Shown: piece by piece, positions 26,080 to 34,505 of the stretch
Layout: the number at the start of each line of letters is the position of its first letter
Position numbering within the stretch: position 1 is the stretch's first letter
From: Holophagae bacterium
Lineage (GTDB): Bacteria > Acidobacteriota > Holophagae > Acanthopleuribacterales > Acanthopleuribacteraceae
Reading direction: 5' to 3'
DNA: 64,000 nt
Assembly: GCA_030429565.1 (NCBI GenBank)
Contig: JAUIFE010000012.1
Location: 124,001-188,000 of the forward strand
The notes under the pieces: model-generated
What the model was told of the DNA's origin: nothing
Database searches by the model: none
The model's input: the letters and a program-made list of their open reading frames with translations, nothing else
Translations under genes and position numbers: made by a program

Positions 26080-27403
26080 TCTGCTCTTGTACCAGACCAA
26101 ACACTGAAACCACCTTTGCATTATTCCAAATGGCCGGAGAAAAAGTGGAAGGCCGGTTACTCAGGCAAAGTGAAATCGCACAAGGCCAAACCAACACCCA
26201 AACTCCAGTAGCATAATCACCCTTAAACGAACTTTTTGATTGTCCTTCAGCATGAAAACTTCAGGCGGGATGGCTTCGAAACACCAAATCCATCAGGAAA
26301 TACCCTTTCAGCAAACAAGCCCAGAAAAAAAACTTCTCAAAAAAACCCAACCAAGATTAGCAATTCAAAAACCAAGCCATTATCCATGATGCAATCCATT
26401 CCATGAAGAAATTTTCTAAGAGCGAACCTCCTCCAGCTAAGCAACACCACACAGAGATACGATTCAAATATTTTAAAGCAAGACTTTTAGACACACAACA
26501 CCGTCGCATTCCAAGATTAAAAGAATACAGATCTTCTCTCGATCACATCCGTGGGAATTCATCGAAAAAAGTTTTCAAGCATGCACAGAACCACCCAAAG
26601 CCAATAAAAATTATATTTCATGGACAAATTCGGTGTGTTCAAACGATAAAATATATAAAAGTGATTGTTAATTAAACTCCTCAACAACACCGAGCTAACA
26701 TCTGCTTTTTTCAAAAAGCATAAATGTTTAACTAATTCGAAATTCATCCTAAATACAACAGGTGTTCGATCCGCTAAACACCTAAACGACCCGATTATTG
26801 GCAACTTGCTCGCACAGCCTTTTGGACTGCATTCATTCATGAAATGGGCGGCGTACTTGCCCGTGGGCCTGCACTTTTTCCAAAATGTTTCGCTCCAACA
26901 ATTTGCGCGACATCAAACCACCAACAATTGGGCAGTTAAGCTAACAACCCCTACAAGGGCATCTCTTCTCCAACCGTTGAGGTTGACGCGCTCAATATTT
27001 CTGGAGAATGCCGGCATCGGCCAGTTGGTCTGGGCGCAAGCAGCCTTGCGGATAGCCGCAACCGAGCGGGTCCATTGAGACCTTCCCATCCATAGCGCAT
27101 CCGGCATTTCATCAAAAGCGAGCGACATCCCGAGAACCCAAACTTCGCTTAGGAGAAATAACAAAATTTTTCCTCCTCCTAACTCCTGCTTTAACAATCC
27201 ATTAGAATTTTTAATTTTTTTTTGACAAATTAATCATCGGAACCCGATACCTCTTCTAATGGAGTCTCGTTAAAGAGCCTCATGGTCAGAACAAAAGAAC
27301 ACCGCCCTCAACCACCAACCCAAAACATCAATGATAAAGTTTATTTATCAGAACAACTCACCGTAATTCTTTTTTTATTCGGTTGAGATCAAGGAAACAA
27401 ACA
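26080..27403. other. AT-rich gene-poor region
   Basis: About 1.3 kb, clearly richer in A+T than its surroundings. A 90-codon frame at 26403-26675 is Lys/His/Ile-rich with no ribosome binding site and is not called. The region contains one divergent copy of the miniature element (26781-26941) and, at its end, the promoter region of the 27404 gene. The composition suggests imported or decaying DNA. Confidence 0.5.
26781..26941. mobile_element. Divergent copy of the palindromic miniature element
   Basis: 161 bp, starting CCTAAACGACCCGATTATTG and ending near CAATTGGGCAGTTAAGC. It aligns along its whole length with the element at 21367-21526; the best-conserved block is CGTACTTGCC near the middle followed by CTTTTTCCAA. 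A near-perfect 5-bp flank (AAACA on the left, TAACA on the right) is consistent with an old target duplication. It is degenerate, so the boundaries are approximate. Confidence 0.55.
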
Positions 27404-27841
27404 ATGAATGAAGACGCCATTTTCTCACTAGATGAACTCGTTTACATCGTCGATTACGATCGATATCGAGAATCAACCACCACAGGATTCAAACAAATGA
27501 TAACTGACATCAAAAACTTCAATCATTCCCCAGCGGACCCTACTTCGCCACAACCATACTTCCAAATAATTTGGACTATGCCTATGGAAGATGAGCACAT
27601 AGAGGAACTTAACGAATTAGATATTTTTTTCGCAAAAAAGCCTGAAGGTTATGATAACCTTCCCTCGTTAGCAGCAAAACGTGAAAAACTAAAACAAACA
27701 CTATTCAATCACACAAGTGTCCCGGACGAACACGACGACGGTATCATGAATGACGGCGAGCCTGATGCGATTCATTTCACACCAGAGTTCACCTGGCCGG
27801 AGGGCGGTTATGAAGAGTTCGTCAGGCATATGAACACCTGA
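27404..27841 (+). CDS. Acidic hypothetical protein, first gene of a two-gene cassette
   Basis: 145 residues from the ATG at 27404, preceded by AAGGAA; a TTG at 27383 is rejected for lack of a binding site. It is very acidic, with no signal peptide or membrane segment. Recognisable blocks are FSLDELVYIVDYDRYRES, PYFQIIWTMPMEDEHIEEL and a C-terminal DAIHFTPEFTWPEGGYEEF. I do not recognise the family. It lies 25 bp before the FAD-dependent oxidoreductase gene and is almost certainly co-transcribed, so it may be a regulatory or substrate partner of that enzyme. Codon use and A+T content differ from the main window genes, suggesting transfer. Confidence 0.75.
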   Translation: MNEDAIFSLDELVYIVDYDRYRESTTTGFKQMITDIKNFNHSPADPTSPQPYFQIIWTMPMEDEHIEELNELDIFFAKKPEGYDNLPSLAAKREKLKQTLFNHTSVPDEHDDGIMNDGEPDAIHFTPEFTWPEGGYEEFVRHMNT

Positions 27842-27866
27842 TGACAGGGACACGGAAGGAATTCGA

Positions 27867-29285
27867 TTGAGCAAAGATCCCTTTCTTCGTGCCCACCAGA
27901 TTAAAGAAAATCACTATGATATTGGCTCATCTAAAGCGCCTATCGCCATCCGCGATCAAATGTTTCGCGGATGGACTGCTGTCAAGCGCGCCTTCAAACT
28001 GAACATTATTAACAAGAAGCGCCCCCTACTGGTCGTTGGCGCCGGTGTGGGCGGTGTCACCGCCGCGCTCACCGCCGCCGGCTTAAAAATCCCCACCACG
28101 ATCATTGAAAAATCCGTTCCATTTGGACGCCAGAAAGGGTGCTCGTCCCGCTTTATCTGTCCTACCCAGTATGACTGGCCGCTTTGCCATTGGCGGGATA
28201 CCGTTTTTCCCTGGTCCAGCCAAATTCAACTCCCCTTGACCTATACCGCCGACAATGGGGCAGAGCTCGCAAAAACCTGGCGCCGCGAATTACAGAACGC
28301 TCTAAGCAAATACAAACACCTATCGATGCAGTATGGCACCGCTGACAATTTTATGAAAAACGGCCACAATCTGATTACCTACAGATATACCGACAAATCC
28401 GGCCAAAGCCATACCCAATCCCCTCCTGTCGGCATGATTCTCTCCAGCAAAGGGTTTGGCATCGAACGAACCTGGTTTCCGACCCCGGACCGAGCAACGG
28501 CCACTTTTAATGGTTTGGCTTTTTGGGATGTTGATTCCCTCAAAAAACCCCGAGCCGGCTGCAGCAGCACAGGCCATAAACATGTTTTGATCGCCGGCGG
28601 CGGCGACGGCGCCCTCCAAGATTATTTACGCGCGATCTGCGGCAAACCGGCATCTGTTATTTACGATACCATTCTTCAAGCAACAGGCTCCTTTTTCCTC
28701 GATCAAGAGAAGCGCATACAGAGCAAGGAAGACCTAGCCATGCGGCATTGGGCGCTTAACACCAAGGCGCAGGATCCCGATTTGTATCAAACCCTGGATG
28801 ATTTCTACACAGACCTTGTTCAAGCGGCGTTCCGGAATCCCCATATAACCCAAACCTTAGGCCGGACTCTCGAACAGAAAATCATCAAGCAGACCATTCT
28901 AAGCCAACAAGAAGCCACAAAGCTTTCCGTTCATTTAGTATATAGAGAACCTTGGTTTACCCGCGCATACCCGCTCAACCGACTGCTTACACTTATAGTT
29001 GCCACCTATTTAAAAGAAGCACACCAAATTAACACCCTATTTCCAAACACAACCATCCATGCCATCAACGCTTCTAGACACCAGTGTGACCCCGACAAAC
29101 CACGCGCTTGCTTGGACAAAAAACACGAAGTAAGCTTCATAACTTCAGAAGATGAGTTACATGGTGACCTACGCGGAAAACCGGTGTACGAAGTCATTGT
29201 CCTGCGTTTTGGTGTTGAATCTTTCAGCGGCGAAGGAGCGCCCGAAGAGCAACGCCAACTTCTGCCTTATTGCTTGCTCCCCTAG
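27867..29285 (+). CDS. FAD/NAD(P)-binding oxidoreductase of unknown substrate
   Basis: 472 residues, starting at TTG 27867 with AAGGA about nine bases upstream. The N-terminal Rossmann motif GAGVGGVTAALTAAG with a following Glu (IIEKS) binds FAD; a second glycine-rich motif, VLIAGGGDGALQDYLRAI near residue 235, probably binds NAD(P)H. A Cys/Trp-rich segment, GCSSRFICPTQYDWPLCHW, lies near the flavin site and may be redox active. The C-terminal third is helical with no recognised domain. Cytoplasmic. The overall layout resembles lysine N-oxygenase or thioredoxin-reductase-like flavoproteins without matching either closely. It ends 14 bp from the convergent sigma factor gene. Confidence 0.75.
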   Translation: MSKDPFLRAHQIKENHYDIGSSKAPIAIRDQMFRGWTAVKRAFKLNIINKKRPLLVVGAGVGGVTAALTAAGLKIPTTIIEKSVPFGRQKGCSSRFICPTQYDWPLCHWRDTVFPWSSQIQLPLTYTADNGAELAKTWRRELQNALSKYKHLSMQYGTADNFMKNGHNLITYRYTDKSGQSHTQSPPVGMILSSKGFGIERTWFPTPDRATATFNGLAFWDVDSLKKPRAGCSSTGHKHVLIAGGGDGALQDYLRAICGKPASVIYDTILQATGSFFLDQEKRIQSKEDLAMRHWALNTKAQDPDLYQTLDDFYTDLVQAAFRNPHITQTLGRTLEQKIIKQTILSQQEATKLSVHLVYREPWFTRAYPLNRLLTLIVATYLKEAHQINTLFPNTTIHAINASRHQCDPDKPRACLDKKHEVSFITSEDELHGDLRGKPVYEVIVLRFGVESFSGEGAPEEQRQLLPYCLLP

Positions 29286-29299
29286 TTCGTAAAATCGCG

Positions 29300-29833
29300 T
29301 TAAATTTGGAGTTTCTCTCGAGCGCGACGCAAGCGACTAGCAGCAGTATCAGGTGGAATGTTCAACTGTTCGCTAATTTCCTTTAAGGTGTAACCACAAA
29401 GCGTTTTCATAACTAATACTTTTTCTTGTTCCGGGGAAACATTCTTTCTCCGCAAGGATGAAATAAGATACAAACGTTGCAATAGCTTTTTCGCAAAGGG
29501 AGGCTGCGTATTTTCTGATTGATGCTCTTCAAAGGATGAAAATCGATTCCCTTCACGGTATCTTTTCCGGTAAAAATCGGCAACCCGGCGATTGGTGATA
29601 GTAAATATCAAGGGCAGCAAATGATCTTCCTTAACCCTTTTTCTTTCAAGAGCTTGAAGCAAGTCCAACATCACATCTTGGAACACATCCTCAGCTTCGG
29701 AACGCGGACATTTTTTATGTATGTATGACCAAAGTTTGGGCGACACCTTCTCGTACAACGCATAAAAGCCTTCTCGGCCGTCACTGTTGTAAAAATTGTC
29801 TAACAACTGTTGGAGCGAAGTCGTGGTCGCCAT
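29300..29833 (-). CDS. ECF-type RNA polymerase sigma factor
   Basis: 177 residues from the ATG at 29833 (AAGG upstream); a TTG two codons earlier is the longer alternative. Region 2 contains SEAEDVFQDVMLDLLQAL and LPLIFTITNRRVADFYRKR, the -10 recognition helix; region 4 contains the helix-turn-helix YTLKEISEQLNIPPDTAASR. The linker is short, as in ECF factors. No anti-sigma factor is adjacent. It converges on the FAD oxidoreductase gene and may control the neighbouring cassette or a distant regulon. Lower G+C than average. Confidence 0.88.
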   Translation of the reverse strand: MATTTSLQQLLDNFYNSDGREGFYALYEKVSPKLWSYIHKKCPRSEAEDVFQDVMLDLLQALERKRVKEDHLLPLIFTITNRRVADFYRKRYREGNRFSSFEEHQSENTQPPFAKKLLQRLYLISSLRRKNVSPEQEKVLVMKTLCGYTLKEISEQLNIPPDTAASRLRRAREKLQI

Positions 29834-30141
29834 TGGCAAAACCTTGGGTGAAATTCACTCTATATTATATGACAATTCAAGCCATAATCCCACATCTACG
29901 CAAAGAAAACGTCAAAGTGTGAAGTATTCACCTTAAGGCCAAAGATTTCTGAAACTTTGCCAATATTTTAGCTAACACTCTGGTCTGCACCAATTTAGCA
30001 GAAACACCAAAATCCATCTTTTAATCGGGACCCATCGAAAACGATCACCTGACCACATATTTCGTCCAAAACACCGAATCACCAGAGTTCCTTAGGTAGC
30101 ATTGATTTGCCGGACGGCAACCTCATTAACAAGCGAAACAT
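29834..30141. other. Intergenic region without recognised gene
   Basis: About 310 bases. It holds the leftward promoter of the sigma factor gene near its left end; the right end runs into the hairpin following the leftward gene at 30177. I see nothing else. Confidence 0.5.
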
Positions 30142-30170
30142 CGGGTGGGCGAAAGTTCGGCGCCCACCCG
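30142..30170 (-). terminator. Hairpin after the 30177-30689 gene
   Basis: CGGGTGGGCG pairs with CGCCCACCCG across a 9-base loop, immediately downstream of the leftward gene. The T run is weak. The loop sequence AAAGTTCGG is nearly the same as in the hairpin at 26057. Confidence 0.6.
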
Positions 30171-30176
30171 CATCGC

Positions 30177-30689
30177 TTACTTTTTGACGCGTTTGAAGGT
30201 GACTAGTTTCATGATCGGGATCCACTGCTCGCCTTGTTTCATGAAGACGCGCCAGGTGTAGGTGTCGGCGTCGACGAACTGCTGCTCCTGTTTCATCGTC
30301 ATCACTTGGCCCTCGGCGGTGTGCGTTTGCCACTCGTAATACCAGCCGTTATCGCCCTTGGGCACGATGGTGCCTTCGGACCAAGAGCCGTCACTGCCGG
30401 TATCAACGAAGTAAAAGGCTTTTCTGCCGGGATGCCAGCTCGTTAAACCTTCGGAACCGGGCACTTTCTGACCGCCGATTTCCATGGTCATGCTGCTGCG
30501 CAAAGCTTTACCGCCGGGCGCCCATTCGAAGGTAACGCTGCCGGGGAGTTTACCGCCGCCCATGGCGGCTTCCATTTCGACAACACCCTCCCAGGTGCCG
30601 ACGAAGGGTTGTAGTGCTTTGAAGTCTTGGGCGAAAGCGGATGCGGCCAGGACCGTCGCCGCGAGAAAAACAAAAATGGGTCTAAACAT
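30177..30689 (-). CDS. Exported DUF1579-like/lipocalin-like protein
   Basis: 170 residues with a clear signal peptide (about 1-20, ending ASAFAQ); GGAG precedes the ATG. The mature domain begins LQPFVGTWEGVVEME and contains PGSVTFEWAPGGKALRSSMT and FYFVDTGSDGSWSEGTIV, the pattern of small beta-barrel proteins of the DUF1579/lipocalin-like group. Probably periplasmic and able to bind a small ligand; no enzymatic residues are apparent. Monocistronic. Confidence 0.75.
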   Translation of the reverse strand: MFRPIFVFLAATVLAASAFAQDFKALQPFVGTWEGVVEMEAAMGGGKLPGSVTFEWAPGGKALRSSMTMEIGGQKVPGSEGLTSWHPGRKAFYFVDTGSDGSWSEGTIVPKGDNGWYYEWQTHTAEGQVMTMKQEQQFVDADTYTWRVFMKQGEQWIPIMKLVTFKRVKK

Positions 30690-30991
30690 GGGTGCTCCAT
30701 CGCAAACGGCGCGGTGAATGGCGACGCGTTGCGTTTAAATTGAATTGGGCCGAAGAGTATCGCGCTGATTATAAGCCGAACCCTGGCAACCGTGGCCGAC
30801 TTCGTGGCGCCGGCTCCCCGAACGACCGTTTTTCAGACCAACGCGCTTAAAAGAACACATATCGGCACATTCGGCCGGCTCTTTTTCCCTTCTTTTACGC
30901 AATTAATGGGTGAATTACCTTTTGGGAAAAATCAATTTTCTCGGTAGCTGCGGTTGCGGCGACCGAGGCGTCACCGGGCAAGGAGTGCGTT
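30690..30991. other. Divergent promoter region
   Basis: About 300 bases between the leftward DUF1579-like gene and the rightward NACHT gene; both promoters must lie here. The right half is AT-rich, but I could not assign -10/-35 elements with confidence. Confidence 0.5.
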
Positions 30992-33900
30992 TTGGGTAAA
31001 GCTGTCGGCAAAATCAAAAGCGTGAACCAATTTTTGGGCGATTGCATCAACGGCTTCAAAGATCATCCAAGCGTGGGGGCCGTTGGAAAAGCGCTGCCCT
31101 GGGCCGCCGAGTTGGGCAAGGGTTTGGGCCAAGCCGTGCCCGCCGTGGCGGTGATGATTAAGTTTTACGAGGACTTCGCCCACGGCAAAGCACCGTTGGA
31201 AGTGGGGGTTTACGCCTGCAGCGGCGCGATGATGCAAGCCGTCGCCGAAGCGGTCACCGCGCAGGGACCGCCGGCGCAAGCCGCCGACTTAGCCGGTGCC
31301 GAGGCCGTCGCCGACATACTCAAAAAAACCGCCCTACCCGCCCCCGAATCGCTTGAAGGATTCACCTGGTTGGATTGCCGCAATCATCCCTTCGTGCGCA
31401 ACGCACTCACCGCCTTGCGCCGAAGCGCGACGGCCTTGGGTTACAACGAAAGCGAGTGCAACACCTTATGCGCCGGCGTCAACCTGCGTTTTCCGCATCA
31501 CCTGCGCACCTTGCTCTACCACCGCGACACGGCTAATCGTTTGCAACCCTTCGCCGCGTATCTCGACGACGTCGACGAAGGCACCCGTGCCCGCATCGCC
31601 TTGCGCCACCACGCCAACCTCGTCTGCCGCCGCTACAACGATACACCGCTGTTCAACCAGGAAGCCTTTTCCCTTTCGCAAATTTACATCCCAACCCAAT
31701 GCGGTGTTTTGACCTGGGGTGAGATAATTAACGACTGCGACCAACATCGGTCAGCACCAAAAGAAAAACCGGTGGATCCCTTTGACGAGAAACAGGGCGG
31801 CTGCCACGATTTACGCGAAACGCTGGTCGGGATGATGGCCGATCCCGAATATCGTGAACCCATCGTTTTACAGGGAATTGCCGGCTCGGGTAAGTCATCT
31901 TTTACTTTACATTTGTGTGACGATCTCGTCGATAAAGGTTTGGCGCCGATTTTAATCCGCTTGCGCGATGTGAATTTTGACCCGAGCCTGAGCATGATTG
32001 AGGCCCTTCGGGACGCGGTAACACTTGAATCAAAAGTTGATGACCAAAAGGCGGTTTATCCCCCCAATGTGCCGGATCTCTTCGCCGGCGGCGCCATTTG
32101 GAACGATAGAGGCGAACTAGGAGGAACCCAGCTTTGTCGTTACGTGCTGATTCTCGACGGTTGGGACGAAATCAGTATTTCGACCGACCGGGGTTTTCAG
32201 CAAAGTGTTAAAAACCTGCTTGATGCTGTGCGCCGCCACTTTTTATCCAAAAACCTACCGGTACGGGTCATTGTTACGGGACGCCCCTCCCAACTCGTCG
32301 CGGAAGCGGGCTTTCTACGCCGCGAGACCAAAATTCTGACCTTGCGTCCACTCAAGCCGGAACAAGTCGAAGCCATGACCCAAAAAATCAAAACCGCCCA
32401 AATGCAGGATCGTTTTCCAGGCCAAGCGGATATTTCGTGGCAATTGGATTCAGAACGAACCTCACCGCTGGTCGCGGCATACGAGGAAGCCTGTCAAAAC
32501 GATGAAACGACACGCGACCTGATGGTGATGGGCTCGCCATTGCTGGCATTCCTGGCGATTCGTTTGGTTCATGACTCGCAATTCCCACCGGAAGCATTGG
32601 TGAAAAATCCCACCTTGCTGTACCGCGAACTGGTTAATCTCACCTGCGAAAAGGGTGGTCAGCCAAAGGAACACGAATACGATCCCCACCAAGGAACGCG
32701 TTTTGTCAAAGCCGATTTGCGGCGATTGCTGCATGGGACCGCCGTCGCCATGTTCATTCGCGATCAGGACAATGTCAGTTTTACCGAACTCGAGTTTCGC
32801 CTTAACCTGCTCGACCCAAACTGGCGACGACGGGACTTGATTGACGGGGTTCTTGCCGCCAAAAGTGAACATCCCTTGATGGACCTCATGGTGAGTTACT
32901 TCTTCAAAGGCGGTAACCAGAATTTAGGCTGTGAGTTTATGCACAAATCCTTTCGCGAATATTTGTTTGCTGAAGCAGTGGTAACACGTTTGAACAAATT
33001 TGGTTTGAAACAGCTAGCGGACGGCGCCCTTGATTCACGAAACCCCTTTTGGTTGGATACCAACCCGAATCATCCCATGACGGTATTTGCGCATGATCTG
33101 TCGCGCCTGCTGGCAAGCCAGTGGTTGCCGGGGGAAATTCACCAGCACTTATTCCGTTTGTTGCGATTAACCATCCGGGAGGATATCAGGAACAGCGATG
33201 GGTTAAAAAGCTGGCAACAAACACGCGACGGCTTGGCGATGGTATGGCAGTGGTGGTTCGAAAAAATTCCGCAACGTTCCGTAGCGCAATTAAATCCCAA
33301 AACTTCAAACTATACTTACCCCGAACCGTTTTTTTGCGAGCTAAGTGAATGGTTTCTTGGGAAGGAACGATACGCACAGCCCAGCTTGCCCATGCCAATC
33401 TGCGAGTTGGATGCCCATATGGGTGATGTATTAATGCAAATAACTGCAGTAATCCATTACGAACTCGCCCTGGGCACAGGATGGTTAAATAGAAGAGATC
33501 CATGGGCTGGGATCCAAAGGAACAAGCAACGAAACCACCAGGTAGTCGTTGGTGAAGCGCCGGAGAATTGGGTGCTCTTTTCGCCAACGCCCTATAACCA
33601 TGAAGACGATTCCGACTTGAGCCGGCGCATGAAAGCAACGATTGGGCGGATTAACGGGTCACATGGGCGACATTTGGGTGAATTTCCCGGTTCAGCAGAG
33701 ATGGACGGTATTTGCTTGGTGCGCTTAGATCTCTCGCAGACGATGTTTGATTTTGGAAAAATGAGCGGAGCGAATTTTTCCAAATCTTCACTAGACGGCG
33801 CCAGGCTCGACGGCGCCAGCCTCGACCGCGCCAGCCTCGACCGCGCCAGCCTCGTCAAAGCCACAATTAACCGGGCATCCTTCGAAAACGCGGTTCTGAC

Positions 33901-34027
33901 GGAAACGAACTTTGATAAAGCTAAATTAAGTCTTGTCAATTTTAAGGGCTCGAATGTTACCTGGGAACAACTCGCCAAGGCCAACTGTCAGAACTTGGTG
34001 GATGGGCCACATCCTCCCGATCCGTGA
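30992..34027 (+). CDS. NACHT NTPase with pentapeptide-repeat C-terminus
   Basis: 1011 residues, starting at TTG 30992 with AAGGAG eight bases upstream. N-terminal about 270 residues: helical, with amphipathic glycine/alanine-rich segments (SVGAVGKALPWAAELGKGLG), possibly an effector or membrane-active domain. NACHT domain: Walker A GIAGSGKSS (about 294) and Walker B VLILDGWDEIS (about 386), followed by the sensor-like VRVIVTGRPSQL. A helical region with EFMHKSFREYLFAEAVV, typical of NACHT/STAND proteins, follows. The C-terminus (about 920-985) is pentapeptide repeats (LDGAS, LDRAS, LDRAS), partly encoded by near-identical 15-bp DNA repeats. The architecture matches bacterial NACHT proteins, several of which act in anti-phage defence; function here is inference. 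No companion effector gene is adjacent. Confidence 0.88.
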   Translation: MGKAVGKIKSVNQFLGDCINGFKDHPSVGAVGKALPWAAELGKGLGQAVPAVAVMIKFYEDFAHGKAPLEVGVYACSGAMMQAVAEAVTAQGPPAQAADLAGAEAVADILKKTALPAPESLEGFTWLDCRNHPFVRNALTALRRSATALGYNESECNTLCAGVNLRFPHHLRTLLYHRDTANRLQPFAAYLDDVDEGTRARIALRHHANLVCRRYNDTPLFNQEAFSLSQIYIPTQCGVLTWGEIINDCDQHRSAPKEKPVDPFDEKQGGCHDLRETLVGMMADPEYREPIVLQGIAGSGKSSFTLHLCDDLVDKGLAPILIRLRDVNFDPSLSMIEALRDAVTLESKVDDQKAVYPPNVPDLFAGGAIWNDRGELGGTQLCRYVLILDGWDEISISTDRGFQQSVKNLLDAVRRHFLSKNLPVRVIVTGRPSQLVAEAGFLRRETKILTLRPLKPEQVEAMTQKIKTAQMQDRFPGQADISWQLDSERTSPLVAAYEEACQNDETTRDLMVMGSPLLAFLAIRLVHDSQFPPEALVKNPTLLYRELVNLTCEKGGQPKEHEYDPHQGTRFVKADLRRLLHGTAVAMFIRDQDNVSFTELEFRLNLLDPNWRRRDLIDGVLAAKSEHPLMDLMVSYFFKGGNQNLGCEFMHKSFREYLFAEAVVTRLNKFGLKQLADGALDSRNPFWLDTNPNHPMTVFAHDLSRLLASQWLPGEIHQHLFRLLRLTIREDIRNSDGLKSWQQTRDGLAMVWQWWFEKIPQRSVAQLNPKTSNYTYPEPFFCELSEWFLGKERYAQPSLPMPICELDAHMGDVLMQITAVIHYELALGTGWLNRRDPWAGIQRNKQRNHQVVVGEAPENWVLFSPTPYNHEDDSDLSRRMKATIGRINGSHGRHLGEFPGSAEMDGICLVRLDLSQTMFDFGKMSGANFSKSSLDGARLDGASLDRASLDRASLVKATINRASFENAVLTETNFDKAKLSLVNFKGSNVTWEQLAKANCQNLVDGPHPPDP

Positions 34028-34505
34028 GAGAGAAGCCCTCAGTCAATCTAATTTCGGATACGCGAATCACATTCCTACTTGCACGCTCAGCATCGCAGTC
34101 CCAAGTCTTAGGGTTCGACCATGCCATGCCTTGTTCCCACTCCCTGACTGCACTTCGAGTGTTCCCTACCAAAGACGACCACCACCGCGTCTCCCACAAA
34201 AAAATCAACTTTGTTGCATCCATATCCTGGACGGGAACGAAAGCGATTCATGACAGTGATCGGAACGGTCACGCATCGCAGGATACGGCCAGGAAGCACA
34301 GCCCCAAGGGGTTACGCCCACGCCACGGTTAGCCCGACATTTTTTTGGATCCCGGCGCTTGCGCCCTGAATCCACTCGTGAGCCTGGCCGAGCACATGCG
34401 TCCCACCGTCCGCCTTAACCCCCCACCCGTTACCGGGACGCTCCCGCTTTAACCCGAGCTCGCTCGGGTGCCGGCCGAAGTGTGTCCGCCCCCAAGGAGT
34501 CCACC
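34028..34505. other. Intergenic region, possible decayed coding sequence
   Basis: Overlapping frames on both strands of 80-100 codons; neither has a convincing start site. A leftward frame (33957-34223) contains a plausible segment, AVREWEQGMAWSNPKTW, but overlaps the end of the NACHT gene. Treated as non-coding. Confidence 0.4.

Noticed and set aside
26160..26210. Possible fourth copy of the miniature element
   Set aside because: Only GAAATCGCACAA matches the element; no inverted ends or target duplication.
26403..26675. 90-codon rightward frame in AT-rich DNA
   Set aside because: Composition follows base content; no binding site; no recognisable motif.
34024..34332. 102-codon rightward frame after the NACHT gene
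   Set aside because: No binding site, and an overlapping opposite frame is equally plausible.
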